A stretch of DNA of 64,000 nt, from NCBI GenBank assembly GCA_033763395.1, contig JANRKQ010000074.1, positions 26,005 through 90,004 of the forward strand, written 5' to 3'. Under the pieces are notes generated by a model. It searched no databases and was not told the origin of the DNA. It saw only the letters and a list, made by a program, of their open reading frames with translations. The position numbers and the translations under genes are program-made. How positions within the stretch are numbered: the first letter of the stretch is position 1; the number at the start of each line of letters is the position of its first letter. Shown here piece after piece: positions 41,808 to 50,078 of the stretch. The stretch comes from Xiheimicrobium sp033763395 (GTDB lineage: Bacteria > Myxococcota > Myxococcia > Myxococcales > Myxococcaceae).

Positions 41808-43430
41808 GTGCGTATCTGCGTCCTCGTTGGGCTCCTGGCGGCCGCACCTTCCCTCGCACAGCCGGCCGAGGCACTTCATCCGGACGGGTGGACCGAGGGC
41901 CGCGCGCTGGTGACGCTCGGCGGCGTGTTCCGCTCGCAGACCCAGGGCCAGACAGCTACCGCCCAGGCCTTCTCGACCAACGCGCCCTTTCTGCTGTTGA
42001 GCCAGGCCCTCACGGCCACCTGGTACAGCCGCTCCTGGTTCGGCGTGCAGGGCGACGTGCGAATCGACCCGTTCCGCTTCTTCCAGCAGGCCACGCCCCC
42101 CATCGACCTCACGAACCAGGACCTCGTCAACGAGCGCAGCACTGAGTATCGCGCCATCTCGGGCAACCTGCTCGGCCTGCTGCGGTGGCAGGCGGCTCCC
42201 TCGTTCGGCCTCGAGCTGCAGGGGGGCTGGGCGATGGCAGGCCGCCCCTACATGCGGCTCGACCGGAGCTGCCCGCAAGGCCTGGGCCGGCTCCCGACCG
42301 ACACCTCGGTGCAGAGCTGCGCGGCGGGCATTCTCACCACCGGCCCCATCGGAGGCGTCGCCGCCAACCTCGACCTCGGCCGTCACCTCTGGCTCCAGCT
42401 CTACGGCCGCGCCGAGTACATCCTCGGCCTCGAAGAAGCCGCTGCGTGGGGCCGCCTGCGGGGCCCCGGCATCACGGGCGGCCTGCAGGCCCGCTTCGGG
42501 TCCTTCGGCGTGGGTCCGTTCGAGTTCGGCGTCGGGTTGCTGCTCGAGGTGGCCTGGTCGAACCTCGTCGCGCCGCGACTGCCCGATGGCCCCGAGAACC
42601 CCGCGCTGTCGACGATTCTCGGGCGGGCGAGCCTGGGCGGGGCGGTGACGCTGCGACGCCCCGTCACGGCGACGACGACCACCGGGCCGGAGCGGAAGCC
42701 GCGCGGCATCGCCGGCCGGGTGCTCAAGGCCGACCGCTCCCCGGTGACGGGCGCGTCGGTTTCGGTGGGCCCGCGCGCCGTGGTGAGCGACGCCGCTGGC
42801 GCCTTCGAGGTGACCGACCTCACGCCCGGCACCTTCGAGGTGAAGGCCTCGGCGCCGGGCCTGCGCTCCGCGAGCGTCTCGGTGGTGGTGGCCGAGGGAC
42901 TGACCGAGACCGAGCTGGTGCTCGAGGCGCCCACGGGGCCGGGGCGCGTCACCGGCGTGGTGCGCGCCGCGCCCGACAAGCCGCTCGCCGGCGCGAAGGT
43001 GGTCTCGGGCGCGAAGACGACGACGACGCAGGCCTCGGGGGCCTACACGCTCGACGGCGTCGGCCCGGGCCCGGTGCAGCTGCGGGTGATGCTCGACGGC
43101 TACGTACCCGCCGATGAAGCGGTGCAGGTGCCGCCCGAAGCGACGGCCACCCTCGACGTGACGCTCGAGCTGGCGGCGCAGCGCACGAAGGCGAAGCTCC
43201 GCGGCGTCATCAGCAGCGCGGCCGGCCCCGTCGCGAAGGCCACCGTGCGCGTCGTCGAGCTCAAGCTGAAGCAGGCGGTGAAGGCCGACGGCCGCTTCGA
43301 GGTCGAGGTGCCAGGCGGGAAGTACACGCTCGTCATCGAGGCGCCGAAGCACGTCACGCAGACGAAGCAGGTCGAGGTCGCCGACGGAGACCAGGCCATC
43401 TTCCAGATCGAGCTCGAGAAGCTGCGATGA
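41808..43430 (+). CDS. Outer-membrane protein with carboxypeptidase-regulatory-like repeats
   Basis: A 540-residue exported protein beginning with GTG and a signal peptide (VLVGLLAAAPSLAQ). Residues about 25-275 alternate as outer-membrane strands (GRALVTLGGVFRSQTQGQ, LTATWYSRSWFGVQGDV, FGVGLLLEVAWSNLV). Three transthyretin-like carboxypeptidase-regulatory repeats follow: RGIAGRVLKADRSPVTGASVSVG, TGVVRAAPDKPLAGAKVVSG and LRGVISSAAGPVAKATVRVV. They form an extracellular or periplasmic beta-domain. It overlaps the next gene as ATGA. No substrate is evident. Confidence 0.78.
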   Translation: MRICVLVGLLAAAPSLAQPAEALHPDGWTEGRALVTLGGVFRSQTQGQTATAQAFSTNAPFLLLSQALTATWYSRSWFGVQGDVRIDPFRFFQQATPPIDLTNQDLVNERSTEYRAISGNLLGLLRWQAAPSFGLELQGGWAMAGRPYMRLDRSCPQGLGRLPTDTSVQSCAAGILTTGPIGGVAANLDLGRHLWLQLYGRAEYILGLEEAAAWGRLRGPGITGGLQARFGSFGVGPFEFGVGLLLEVAWSNLVAPRLPDGPENPALSTILGRASLGGAVTLRRPVTATTTTGPERKPRGIAGRVLKADRSPVTGASVSVGPRAVVSDAAGAFEVTDLTPGTFEVKASAPGLRSASVSVVVAEGLTETELVLEAPTGPGRVTGVVRAAPDKPLAGAKVVSGAKTTTTQASGAYTLDGVGPGPVQLRVMLDGYVPADEAVQVPPEATATLDVTLELAAQRTKAKLRGVISSAAGPVAKATVRVVELKLKQAVKADGRFEVEVPGGKYTLVIEAPKHVTQTKQVEVADGDQAIFQIELEKLR

Positions 43431-45328
43431 CACTCACCGCCCGTGCGCTCGTCGCGCTGTCGCTGACGGCGCTGTTCACCGGGTGCCCGGAAGACCCACC
43501 GCCCGTCACTCCGCCCCCGGTGCCGCTGGCGCCCCTGACGCCGCTCCCGCCGGTGGCCACGCCGCCGCTCGCGCAGCTCACCGAGGTGGAGGGGACGGTC
43601 GCGCTCGAGCGTGACGGGGGGACGACCGCGGCGCGGCCGGGGCCGCTCTTCGACGGAGACCTGCTCGCGACGGGGCCGGCCAGCCGGGCGCTCCTCCTCG
43701 ACGAGGCCGGGCGGGCGCTGGAGCTGCAGGAAGAGACGCGCTTCCGGGTGGGCTCGAAGCTCGCGAGCCTCGAGCTGCTGGCGGGCTCGGTGGCCTTCAG
43801 CGCAGGTGACGGTGGGTCGAGCTGGCGGGGCGTGACGGTGAAGACGGCGAGCGGCACGGCGACGCTCGGCGAAGGAGCGGTGGGCCGGGTGCAGGTCGCC
43901 GACGGCGGCTTCGCAGGCACGCTCGCGTTCGGCGAAATCGAGTTCGAGTTCCCCGACGCGGGCACCACGACGGTGAAGCAGGGAACGTTCTCGTTCGGCG
44001 CGGCGGACTTCGAGATGCCCGCCGAGCCGACGCCGGCCGGGACGGTGAAGGTCGTCGTCGAGGTGGGCAAGCTCAGCGTGAAGCGCCCCGGCGAGAAGAC
44101 GTTCACCGTCGCGAAGTCGGGCGAGGCGCTGGCCGCGGGCACGGCCTACCAGGTGGGCCCGAAGGCGGCCGCGCGGCTCGAAGGGCCCGGCGCCACCGTC
44201 GCCCTCGCCGCGGGGGCGACGGGCATCACCGAGGGCGTGCGCGAAGAGTCCGGCGTGCCGGTGCTGGCGTTGACGAAGGTGGTGGGCCCGCTGACGGTGC
44301 AGCTCGACGGCAAGGGCCGCGGCGGCGTGAAGGTGGGCGAGGTGGCGGTCGGCGGCACCCAGGAAGCCACCGTGCTGGTGACCCAGGCGGGCAAGAAGCA
44401 GCGCGTCGAGGTGAAGTCCGGCGAGGTGGCCGTCACCGTCGACGGGAAGCCCACCATGGTGAAGGCCGGAGAGGGGCTCCTCATCGAGGGCACCCGCGCC
44501 ACCGCGCTCGAGCTCAAGCCCGGGCTGGTGGTGAATGGCGCCAGCCGGGTGAAGGTGCACGCCGACGGCGTCTCGAACGTCGCCATCGTGCTGCCCGACG
44601 AGACGAACCGCGTCGAGGTGGCGCGCGACGAGGCCTTCGCGTCGACCTTCATCGCGGGCCCGGTGGGCCGCCAGGTGCTGGTGCCGGGCGCGGCGCGTGG
44701 CCAACTCTTCTTCCGAACGACCGACGCCTCGGGCGCGACGCTCAAGCAGGGCCGCCTCGACTTCCTGCCCGACGTGGCCTCGGCTCGCGACACCGCCACG
44801 CGCTCGGACGTGGTGGCCGAGACGGGCCAGAAGGCGACCGTCTATTACCAGTCGAAGGTGCCGGCGCTCACCTTCGCCTTCAACGCCTTCGAGGGCGCGA
44901 AGGCCTGGCGCTTTCAGCTCTATGCGGCGGGCAACACCGGCCAGGCGCTCATCGACCGGCAGGTGCCCGAAGGGCGGCTGGTGCTCGAGCCCGGGGTGCT
45001 GTCCGAAGGGGACTTCATCTGGTCGGCGACGCCGCTCGACGCGAACGGCGTGGCGAAGGCCGGCGTGCGGCTCAACAAGCTCGAGGTGCTGTACGACAAC
45101 GCGCGCACGACGCTGCTCATCGAGCGCCCGCTGCCGGGGGAGCGCGCGGGCCCCGACACGAAGGCCGTGGGCGTGGCGCCGGGCCGGTCGCAGGTCTTCG
45201 TCAACGGCAAGCTGGTGAAGACCGACGAGCGCGGCCGCTTCTCGGTGCCGGTGGCTGGTGACGCCGCGCTCTTCCGCGTGGTGTTGGGCGAGAGCGAGAG
45301 CTACTGGCTGCGTCGGCTGCGCCGGTGA
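43427..45328 (+). CDS. FecR-domain lipoprotein
   Basis: A 633-residue lipoprotein with lipobox LFTGC. Residues about 50-125 form a FecR-like beta-domain (LTEVEGTVALERDGGTTAARPGPLFDGDLLATGPASRALLLDEAGR). Further FecR/LysM-like repeated strands occupy the middle (KPGEKTFTVAKSGEALAAGTAYQVG, VTVDGKPTMVKAGEGLLIEG). A C-terminal Ig-like strand pair (VAPGRSQVFVNGKLVKTDERGRFSVPVAGDA) ends in WLRRLRR. It is translationally coupled to the outer-membrane gene before it and to a small membrane gene after it. A structural or signalling role at the envelope is likely; the partner sigma factor is not nearby. Confidence 0.82.
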   Translation: MTLTARALVALSLTALFTGCPEDPPPVTPPPVPLAPLTPLPPVATPPLAQLTEVEGTVALERDGGTTAARPGPLFDGDLLATGPASRALLLDEAGRALELQEETRFRVGSKLASLELLAGSVAFSAGDGGSSWRGVTVKTASGTATLGEGAVGRVQVADGGFAGTLAFGEIEFEFPDAGTTTVKQGTFSFGAADFEMPAEPTPAGTVKVVVEVGKLSVKRPGEKTFTVAKSGEALAAGTAYQVGPKAAARLEGPGATVALAAGATGITEGVREESGVPVLALTKVVGPLTVQLDGKGRGGVKVGEVAVGGTQEATVLVTQAGKKQRVEVKSGEVAVTVDGKPTMVKAGEGLLIEGTRATALELKPGLVVNGASRVKVHADGVSNVAIVLPDETNRVEVARDEAFASTFIAGPVGRQVLVPGAARGQLFFRTTDASGATLKQGRLDFLPDVASARDTATRSDVVAETGQKATVYYQSKVPALTFAFNAFEGAKAWRFQLYAAGNTGQALIDRQVPEGRLVLEPGVLSEGDFIWSATPLDANGVAKAGVRLNKLEVLYDNARTTLLIERPLPGERAGPDTKAVGVAPGRSQVFVNGKLVKTDERGRFSVPVAGDAALFRVVLGESESYWLRRLRR

Positions 45329-45603
45329 CGCGTCGCACGTCCTCGGACTCGCCCGGGTCCCACCTCAGGGCGGCCCTGGTGGTGCTGGCCGCGGTGGCAG
45401 TGGGGTTCGCGCTCGGGTGGCTGAGCCGCGGGGCGCCTGGTGGCGGGTTCGCAGTTCCTCAGGGCTGCTCGCCGAGGTGGTGGCCGAGCCGGGCAGCGCG
45501 GCCCCTGACTCGGGAAGAGCGGCGGCGGCGAAAGAGGGCGCTCCGAGGCATCGAGGGGCGAGGGCGACGCCGAATCGCACGCCGCCCGAACGAGACGACC
45601 TGA
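45325..45603 (+). CDS. Small membrane-anchored protein, probably frameshifted
   Basis: A 92-residue frame starting with GTG that overlaps the FecR gene stop (GTGA). A clear membrane helix (AALVVLAAVAVGFALGWLS) is followed by a GGGF stretch. After about residue 46 the codon choice looks wrong. The frame shifted by one base resumes GC3-rich codons and a natural Ala/Pro-rich region (reading LLAEVVAEPGSAAPDSG) until at least 45640. Either this is a real frameshift, a sequence error near 45455-45470, or a short true protein. Its function is unknown. Confidence 0.4.
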   Translation: MTRRTSSDSPGSHLRAALVVLAAVAVGFALGWLSRGAPGGGFAVPQGCSPRWWPSRAARPLTREERRRRKRALRGIEGRGRRRIARRPNETT

Positions 45604-45631
45604 CGAGGGCCGAGGCGCCTGGCGATTTCGG

Positions 45632-45676
45632 GGGGTGTAAACGAGGTGACGCTATTCGTCACCTGGTTGACACCCC
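45632..45676. terminator. Long hairpin between convergent genes
   Basis: An inverted repeat of 45 bases: the inner arms GGTGACG and CGTCACC (45645-45651, 45657-45663) flank a CTATT loop. The stem extends with two mismatches to GGGGTGT and ACACCCC at the ends. It is central between the rightward operon and the leftward DUF2330 gene. This suggests a bidirectional transcription barrier. No T-run follows on either side, so a protein-binding palindrome is the alternative. Confidence 0.6.
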
Positions 45677-45774
45677 TCCGGTTCGTGCCTGGCCTCTCCT
45701 CCTCGCCGCGTGCAGCGCCGAGCTGAGTTCGTCACGCACGAGGGGAGCCAGCCGATGGTCACCAGCCGCGCCGC

Positions 45775-47181
45775 TCACTTTACTGGCGCTGGCGTCTTCT
45801 GCGCCGGCTTCACCCAGCCCGTCGCCTCGACGCCCAGCTGCGGAATCGACGACACGAGGTACGCCTCGAAGGCCTGCTCGAGCGCCGCCGGCTTCGCCAG
45901 CACGGCGCTCGTCCCCGCGAGCCCCGCCGAGACGATGGGCGACGCCATGTCCCAGCAGGCGTCACCGCGCTTCCACATCACGTAGCGTCCCTGGAAGCGG
46001 TTCTTCTTCGCCGCCCGCACCTCGGGTACGCCCGGCACACCCCCCTCGATGGGCTCGGCCTGCTTGAAGACGAGGTCGTCGGTGTTGCCGTCCTTCGTCG
46101 AGCGCAGGTGCAGGCGCGTCAGCGTCGTCTCGGCGGCCCACTTCGCCACGCCCGAGTCGCCCTTCACTCCGGGAATGACATCGGCGCCCAGCAGCCGGGT
46201 GAGCGGGTCGTCCATCGGGTGCGGCGGCGGGCAGGGGTCGCAGGTGACGCCGTAGATGCCCTGGTCGACCATCACCTCGGGCGGCGGCATCGCGCCCTGC
46301 CAGGCGAACTCGGTGACGGCGGCGTTCGGCGTCTTCGCGAACGTGCGCTTCACCAGCTCCGAGTAGAAGGCTCCGAAGCGCGGCTCGACGGCCACCTTCA
46401 CGTCGAGGTTGGTGGGGATCATCACGTTGGGGCGGTTGGCCACCTCGTACCGGCCGCGCGCGATGACGTGCACGATGAGGTCCTGCTCGCCCGACGTGTT
46501 GACGAGGCCCAGGCGAATGGGCAACTCGAACTTGTCGCTGTCGTAGTGCACACGCAGCGGCGACAGCACCGCCTGGCCGTTCACGAACTTCACCTTCCTC
46601 GTGTTCACCTTCGCGACGAAGAACTTCGAGTTGTTCTGCACGTACGGTCGCAGCAGCGGCTCGGCGTTGGCGGGAATCTGGTACTTGTTTTCCTTCAGCC
46701 AGATCTCCAGGCCGAGCGCGTCCTTCGCCGAGAGGATGACGATGTCGTACTCGTTCACCTCGAACTTCGCCTCGACCTTCACGCCGAGGTCGCGAGGAAG
46801 TGTGCCCAGGCCGCCGATGTCGGCGCTCTTGGCCGCGCCCAGCATGCCGCCACCGCGTGGGCCGCCCTCGTCGTCGACGCACATCTGCACCAGCCGCGGA
46901 GAGGCGAGCGCATCGAGCCGGTCGAACGCCCCTTTGGGCAGCGTGCGCACGTTCTCCTTCTGGAGCACCACCGGCACTGGCACCACCATGGCGAAGTCGC
47001 TGGGCGGCCCGCGGTAGGTGTTCTGCATCGACAGCACCGTGCGGGTGCCCTCGCGCATCAGCACCACCATGGTGGCGTCGTTGAAGAGCTGCCCACCGGC
47101 CGACGAGACGTAGAAGCCGCAGAAGGCGTGGGCGGCGTGGCCGAGCAGCAGGGCCGCCACCACGAGAGACGAGCGCAGCAT
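45775..47181 (-). CDS. DUF2330 family exported protein
   Basis: A 468-residue protein with GGAGG before its ATG and a signal peptide (LVVAALLLGHAAHAFCGFYVS) leading into the DUF2330 entry FCGFYVSSAGGQLFNDATMVVLMREGTRTVLSMQNTYRGPPSDFAMVVPVPVV. The family is common in myxobacteria and actinobacteria and is of unknown role. Cysteines flank a CDPCPPPHPMDD loop. It stands alone, transcribed toward the hairpin at 45632-45676. A pair of 18-bp direct repeats lies upstream. Confidence 0.92.
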   Translation of the reverse strand: MLRSSLVVAALLLGHAAHAFCGFYVSSAGGQLFNDATMVVLMREGTRTVLSMQNTYRGPPSDFAMVVPVPVVLQKENVRTLPKGAFDRLDALASPRLVQMCVDDEGGPRGGGMLGAAKSADIGGLGTLPRDLGVKVEAKFEVNEYDIVILSAKDALGLEIWLKENKYQIPANAEPLLRPYVQNNSKFFVAKVNTRKVKFVNGQAVLSPLRVHYDSDKFELPIRLGLVNTSGEQDLIVHVIARGRYEVANRPNVMIPTNLDVKVAVEPRFGAFYSELVKRTFAKTPNAAVTEFAWQGAMPPPEVMVDQGIYGVTCDPCPPPHPMDDPLTRLLGADVIPGVKGDSGVAKWAAETTLTRLHLRSTKDGNTDDLVFKQAEPIEGGVPGVPEVRAAKKNRFQGRYVMWKRGDACWDMASPIVSAGLAGTSAVLAKPAALEQAFEAYLVSSIPQLGVEATGWVKPAQKTPAPVK

Positions 47182-47194
47182 GAAGGACCTCCGG

Positions 47195-47325
47195 GAGAAA
47201 CCCGTGAGACGAAGGCGAGAGCTTACCCGCGGGCGCGGTGGGCGCTGCCTTGTCCTCGTCACGGCGACGCCCACGGTGACCGGGGTGAGCGAAGCCGAAG
47301 TCGAACTGAGAAACCCGTGAGACGA
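47195..47325. repeat. Pair of 18-bp direct repeats upstream of the DUF2330 gene
   Basis: GAGAAACCCGTGAGACGA occurs at 47195-47212 and again at 47308-47325, 113 bases apart and both in the gap between the DUF2330 gene start and the stop of the next gene. The copy nearer the gene is 14 bases before the ATG and overlaps its leader. Direct repeats in a promoter region suggest binding sites or a slippage product. Confidence 0.6.
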
Positions 47326-47366
47326 GCTGAGACAGCCCCCGGTCTGGCGCAGTTCCGCGAGCGTCG

Positions 47367-48140
47367 TCAGAGCAGGTCGTCGCAGGGCGTGCCGAGCTTC
47401 TGGCCCACGTACGGGCCCAGGTCGACGTACACCATGCGCCCGTTGCGGAAGGTGCCCAGGTCGACCTCGGTCAGCGCCGTCTCGGCCTTGCCCTTGATCC
47501 ACTTCGTCTCACCCGTCTTGGTGACGAGGCGCAGCGAGCCGTCCTTCGTGGCGAAGATCTGCCCCTGGTCGTCGTCGACCACGTCCTTCAGCGCGGCGAG
47601 CTTCATCTTGCCGCGGGGCCCGATGAAGACGCGCCAGTCGCGGCGGTCGTTGTCGTCGTCGGTGCGGAGCCGGTCGATGAGGTAGTAGCTGCCGGTGTCG
47701 TCGCGGAACAGGAGCGTGGGGAGCCGTGTCCACTTCGAACCACGGAAGGCGGCTGCGTCGACGAGCTTCGTCGCCTCTTCCGAGGCCAGGCGCGTCAGCT
47801 TGCCGGTGGTCTCTCCGCAGGCGACCTCGAACACCTTGCCCTCGTCCTTCATCGACATCGAGGCGTACGACTGCTTGAGGCCGATGACGCGCGGGTCCCA
47901 CAGCGACATGTCCCAGGACTCGGTGCCGCTCGCCCCACCGCCGATGACCCGGAGCAGATTGAACGTCTTGCCGTCGCCGTAGAAGGTGGGGCCCGAGAGC
48001 GGCTCCCTCGCGTTGTAGACGACGTAGTGCCCCTTGCCGTCGGTGAGGACGCCGAAGTCGGCCTTCTTCGCCGAGACGTCGACGACCTTGTCGGGACCGG
48101 TCTGCGAGAGCACGAGGACGAGGGCGGTGAGTGAGAGCAT
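47367..48140 (-). CDS. Hypothetical exported protein
   Basis: A 257-residue protein with a signal peptide (SLTALVLVLSQTG) and a beta-rich body (DFGVLTDGKGHYVVYNAREPLSGPTFYGDGKTFNLLRVIGGGASGTESWDMSLWDPR; YYLIDRLRTDDDNDRRDWRVFIGPRG). The DDDNDRRD acidic loop might bind Ca2+, but no family is recognised. It is 185 bases upstream of the DUF2330 gene on the same strand, so separate transcription is likely. Divergent from the kinase at 48330. Confidence 0.7.
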   Translation of the reverse strand: MLSLTALVLVLSQTGPDKVVDVSAKKADFGVLTDGKGHYVVYNAREPLSGPTFYGDGKTFNLLRVIGGGASGTESWDMSLWDPRVIGLKQSYASMSMKDEGKVFEVACGETTGKLTRLASEEATKLVDAAAFRGSKWTRLPTLLFRDDTGSYYLIDRLRTDDDNDRRDWRVFIGPRGKMKLAALKDVVDDDQGQIFATKDGSLRLVTKTGETKWIKGKAETALTEVDLGTFRNGRMVYVDLGPYVGQKLGTPCDDLL

Positions 48141-48329
48141 GCGGGCTTTCTACCCCAGCGGGCCTGAGGTTCGTTGGGCTGATGCGCCCAGACGCAGAGT
48201 CGTGCGCGAGATTCTCGGGGCTGTATTTCCCAGCTCGATTCCGGCCTCCGCTCACCCGGCCAGCCCGCCACCTGGCGATGACGAAATTCACCCACATGCG
48301 GCCTGCTCCGGTGAGAGAGTGCGCCTCGC

Positions 48330-49967
48330 ATGGCAGACGCCCTGAGCCCGGGAATGGTGGTGGCCGAGACGTTCGAGGTCGAGCGGCTCCTCGGGCGTGG
48401 CGGCATGGGCGAGGTGTGGCTGGCCCGACACCTGCGCCTCGCCGGCAAGCAGGTGGCCATCAAGGTGCTGCACACGCAGGGAGAGCTCCCGGCCGAGGCG
48501 CTCGCGCGGTTCCGACGCGAAGCCGAAATCGCCGCGCGCCTCGAGCACCCGAACATCGTGCAGGTCATCGACTTCAACAACCTGCCCTCGGGCCAGCCCT
48601 TCATCGTCATGGAGCTGCTCAAGGGTGAGAGCCTCGCCGCCCGGCTCAAGCGCGGCCCCATGTCGCCCGACGAGGTGTCTCAGGTGATGCGGCAGGTCGG
48701 CAGCGCGCTCCACGCCGCCCACGGCGCCAGCGTCATTCACCGCGACCTCAAGCCCGAGAACATCTTCCTCGTCCCCACGGGCCTGGGCGACCAGGTGAAG
48801 GTGCTCGACTTCGGCATCTCGAAGCTGTCCGACGGCGGCACCATGCAGACGACCGACTCGGTCCTCATGGGCACACCGCTCTACATGTCGCCGGAGCAGG
48901 CGCTCGGCCACAACCGCGACGTCACGCCGGCGAGTGACGTCTTCTCGCTGGGCTCCATCGCCTACGAGTGCCTCACCGGGCAGGCGCCCTTCGCCGCCGA
49001 CAGCATCGCGAAGGTCGTCTTCCGCATCGCGTACGAGCCGCACCCGCCGCTCCTCACCGTGGCCCCGCACGTGCCGGCGCCGATGGCCCAGGCCGTCGAG
49101 CACGCGCTCCAGAAGGACCGCGCGCACCGCACGCCCGACGTCGCCTCGTTCGTGCTCGAGCTCACCGGCCAGGTGCTGACGAGCACCACCAGCGGCGCGC
49201 ACGCGTCCCGTCCGTCGGGCGTCGTGCTGCAGCCGGGCGCCGCCGTCGACGAGCGCATGATGGCCGACGCCACCGTCTCGCCCTCGCAGGTGCTGGCGAA
49301 GAAGCCGGTGTTGGCGACGCCGAACCCGTCACCGTCGCTCCCCGTGGCGCCACCGCCCGGACCTCCTCCCGCGGCCGTCGGTGCGGCCCCGTCGACTCCA
49401 GGTGCAACCTCACCCGTGAAGCTCGTCGCCGGTGGCCTCGTCGTCGTCGGCATCGCGGTAGGCACCTTCTTCGTCGCGAAGGCGCTCGACGGGACGACGG
49501 GAAAGCAGGCCGTCGACGCGGGAGCGACCGTGGTGGTGACGCCGCCGCCGGTCGACCCTCCGCCCGTCGTGGTGGCCGTGGTCGATGCGGGGCCAGCCGA
49601 CCCTCCCGACGGGGGCCCAACGCCAGAGCCAGACGCCGGCGCCGAGCCCCCTGGCAAGCCCACCGTGAAGCCGGCCAAAGCGCTGGCGCCTCCACCGCCC
49701 GCCGAAAAAGCCGTGCTGGACGAGCTCGAAGGCCAGCTCCAGCGCGGTGAGTTCGACGAGGTGTGGAAGCGTCGCTCGTCGACGCGCTACGCCTTCACCT
49801 CACCCGAGGCGCGCCGCGACTTCGCCATCGCCCTCACCGAGGTGGCCTGCAAGCGCGGAGACCTCACCATCGCCAACTCGTACTTCCGCCAGCTCGCCTC
49901 GGCCGCCGCGAAGGACGTGGCGCGAAGGCGGTGCAGGAAACACCGCGCCGACTTCGCGCTCGAGTGA
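48330..49967 (+). CDS. Membrane-tethered Ser/Thr protein kinase
   Basis: A 545-residue kinase with the full set of motifs: glycine loop GRGGMGEVW (residues 22-30), Lys45, HRDLKPEN (Asp139), DFG (Asp160) and SPEQ. One membrane helix lies at about 364-386 (KLVAGGLVVVGIAVGTFFVAKAL). A Pro/Asp-rich extracytoplasmic spacer and a short helical C-terminal domain (LDELEGQLQRGEFDEVWKRR...AKDVARRRCRKHR) complete it. GAGAGAG precedes the ATG. It probably phosphorylates cytoplasmic targets in response to a periplasmic signal. Unlike the kinase at 24511 it has a normal start and no PEGA or TonB domain. Confidence 0.95.
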   Translation: MADALSPGMVVAETFEVERLLGRGGMGEVWLARHLRLAGKQVAIKVLHTQGELPAEALARFRREAEIAARLEHPNIVQVIDFNNLPSGQPFIVMELLKGESLAARLKRGPMSPDEVSQVMRQVGSALHAAHGASVIHRDLKPENIFLVPTGLGDQVKVLDFGISKLSDGGTMQTTDSVLMGTPLYMSPEQALGHNRDVTPASDVFSLGSIAYECLTGQAPFAADSIAKVVFRIAYEPHPPLLTVAPHVPAPMAQAVEHALQKDRAHRTPDVASFVLELTGQVLTSTTSGAHASRPSGVVLQPGAAVDERMMADATVSPSQVLAKKPVLATPNPSPSLPVAPPPGPPPAAVGAAPSTPGATSPVKLVAGGLVVVGIAVGTFFVAKALDGTTGKQAVDAGATVVVTPPPVDPPPVVVAVVDAGPADPPDGGPTPEPDAGAEPPGKPTVKPAKALAPPPPAEKAVLDELEGQLQRGEFDEVWKRRSSTRYAFTSPEARRDFAIALTEVACKRGDLTIANSYFRQLASAAAKDVARRRCRKHRADFALE

Positions 49968-50078
49968 ACGCGCGGCCCTCTGCCGGGCGCCCGACTCCCC
50001 CGACACGGCGATGGGAGCCCGCTCCCATTCGATGCGCCAGCAGTGGCGCCACCGTCGAGGCGAGGCCACAGTGCCAGT

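Noticed and set aside
41541..43433. Long minus-strand frame opposite the outer-membrane gene
   Set aside because: Arg/His-rich low-complexity shadow with no domain; the plus-strand gene has signal peptide, repeats and coupling.
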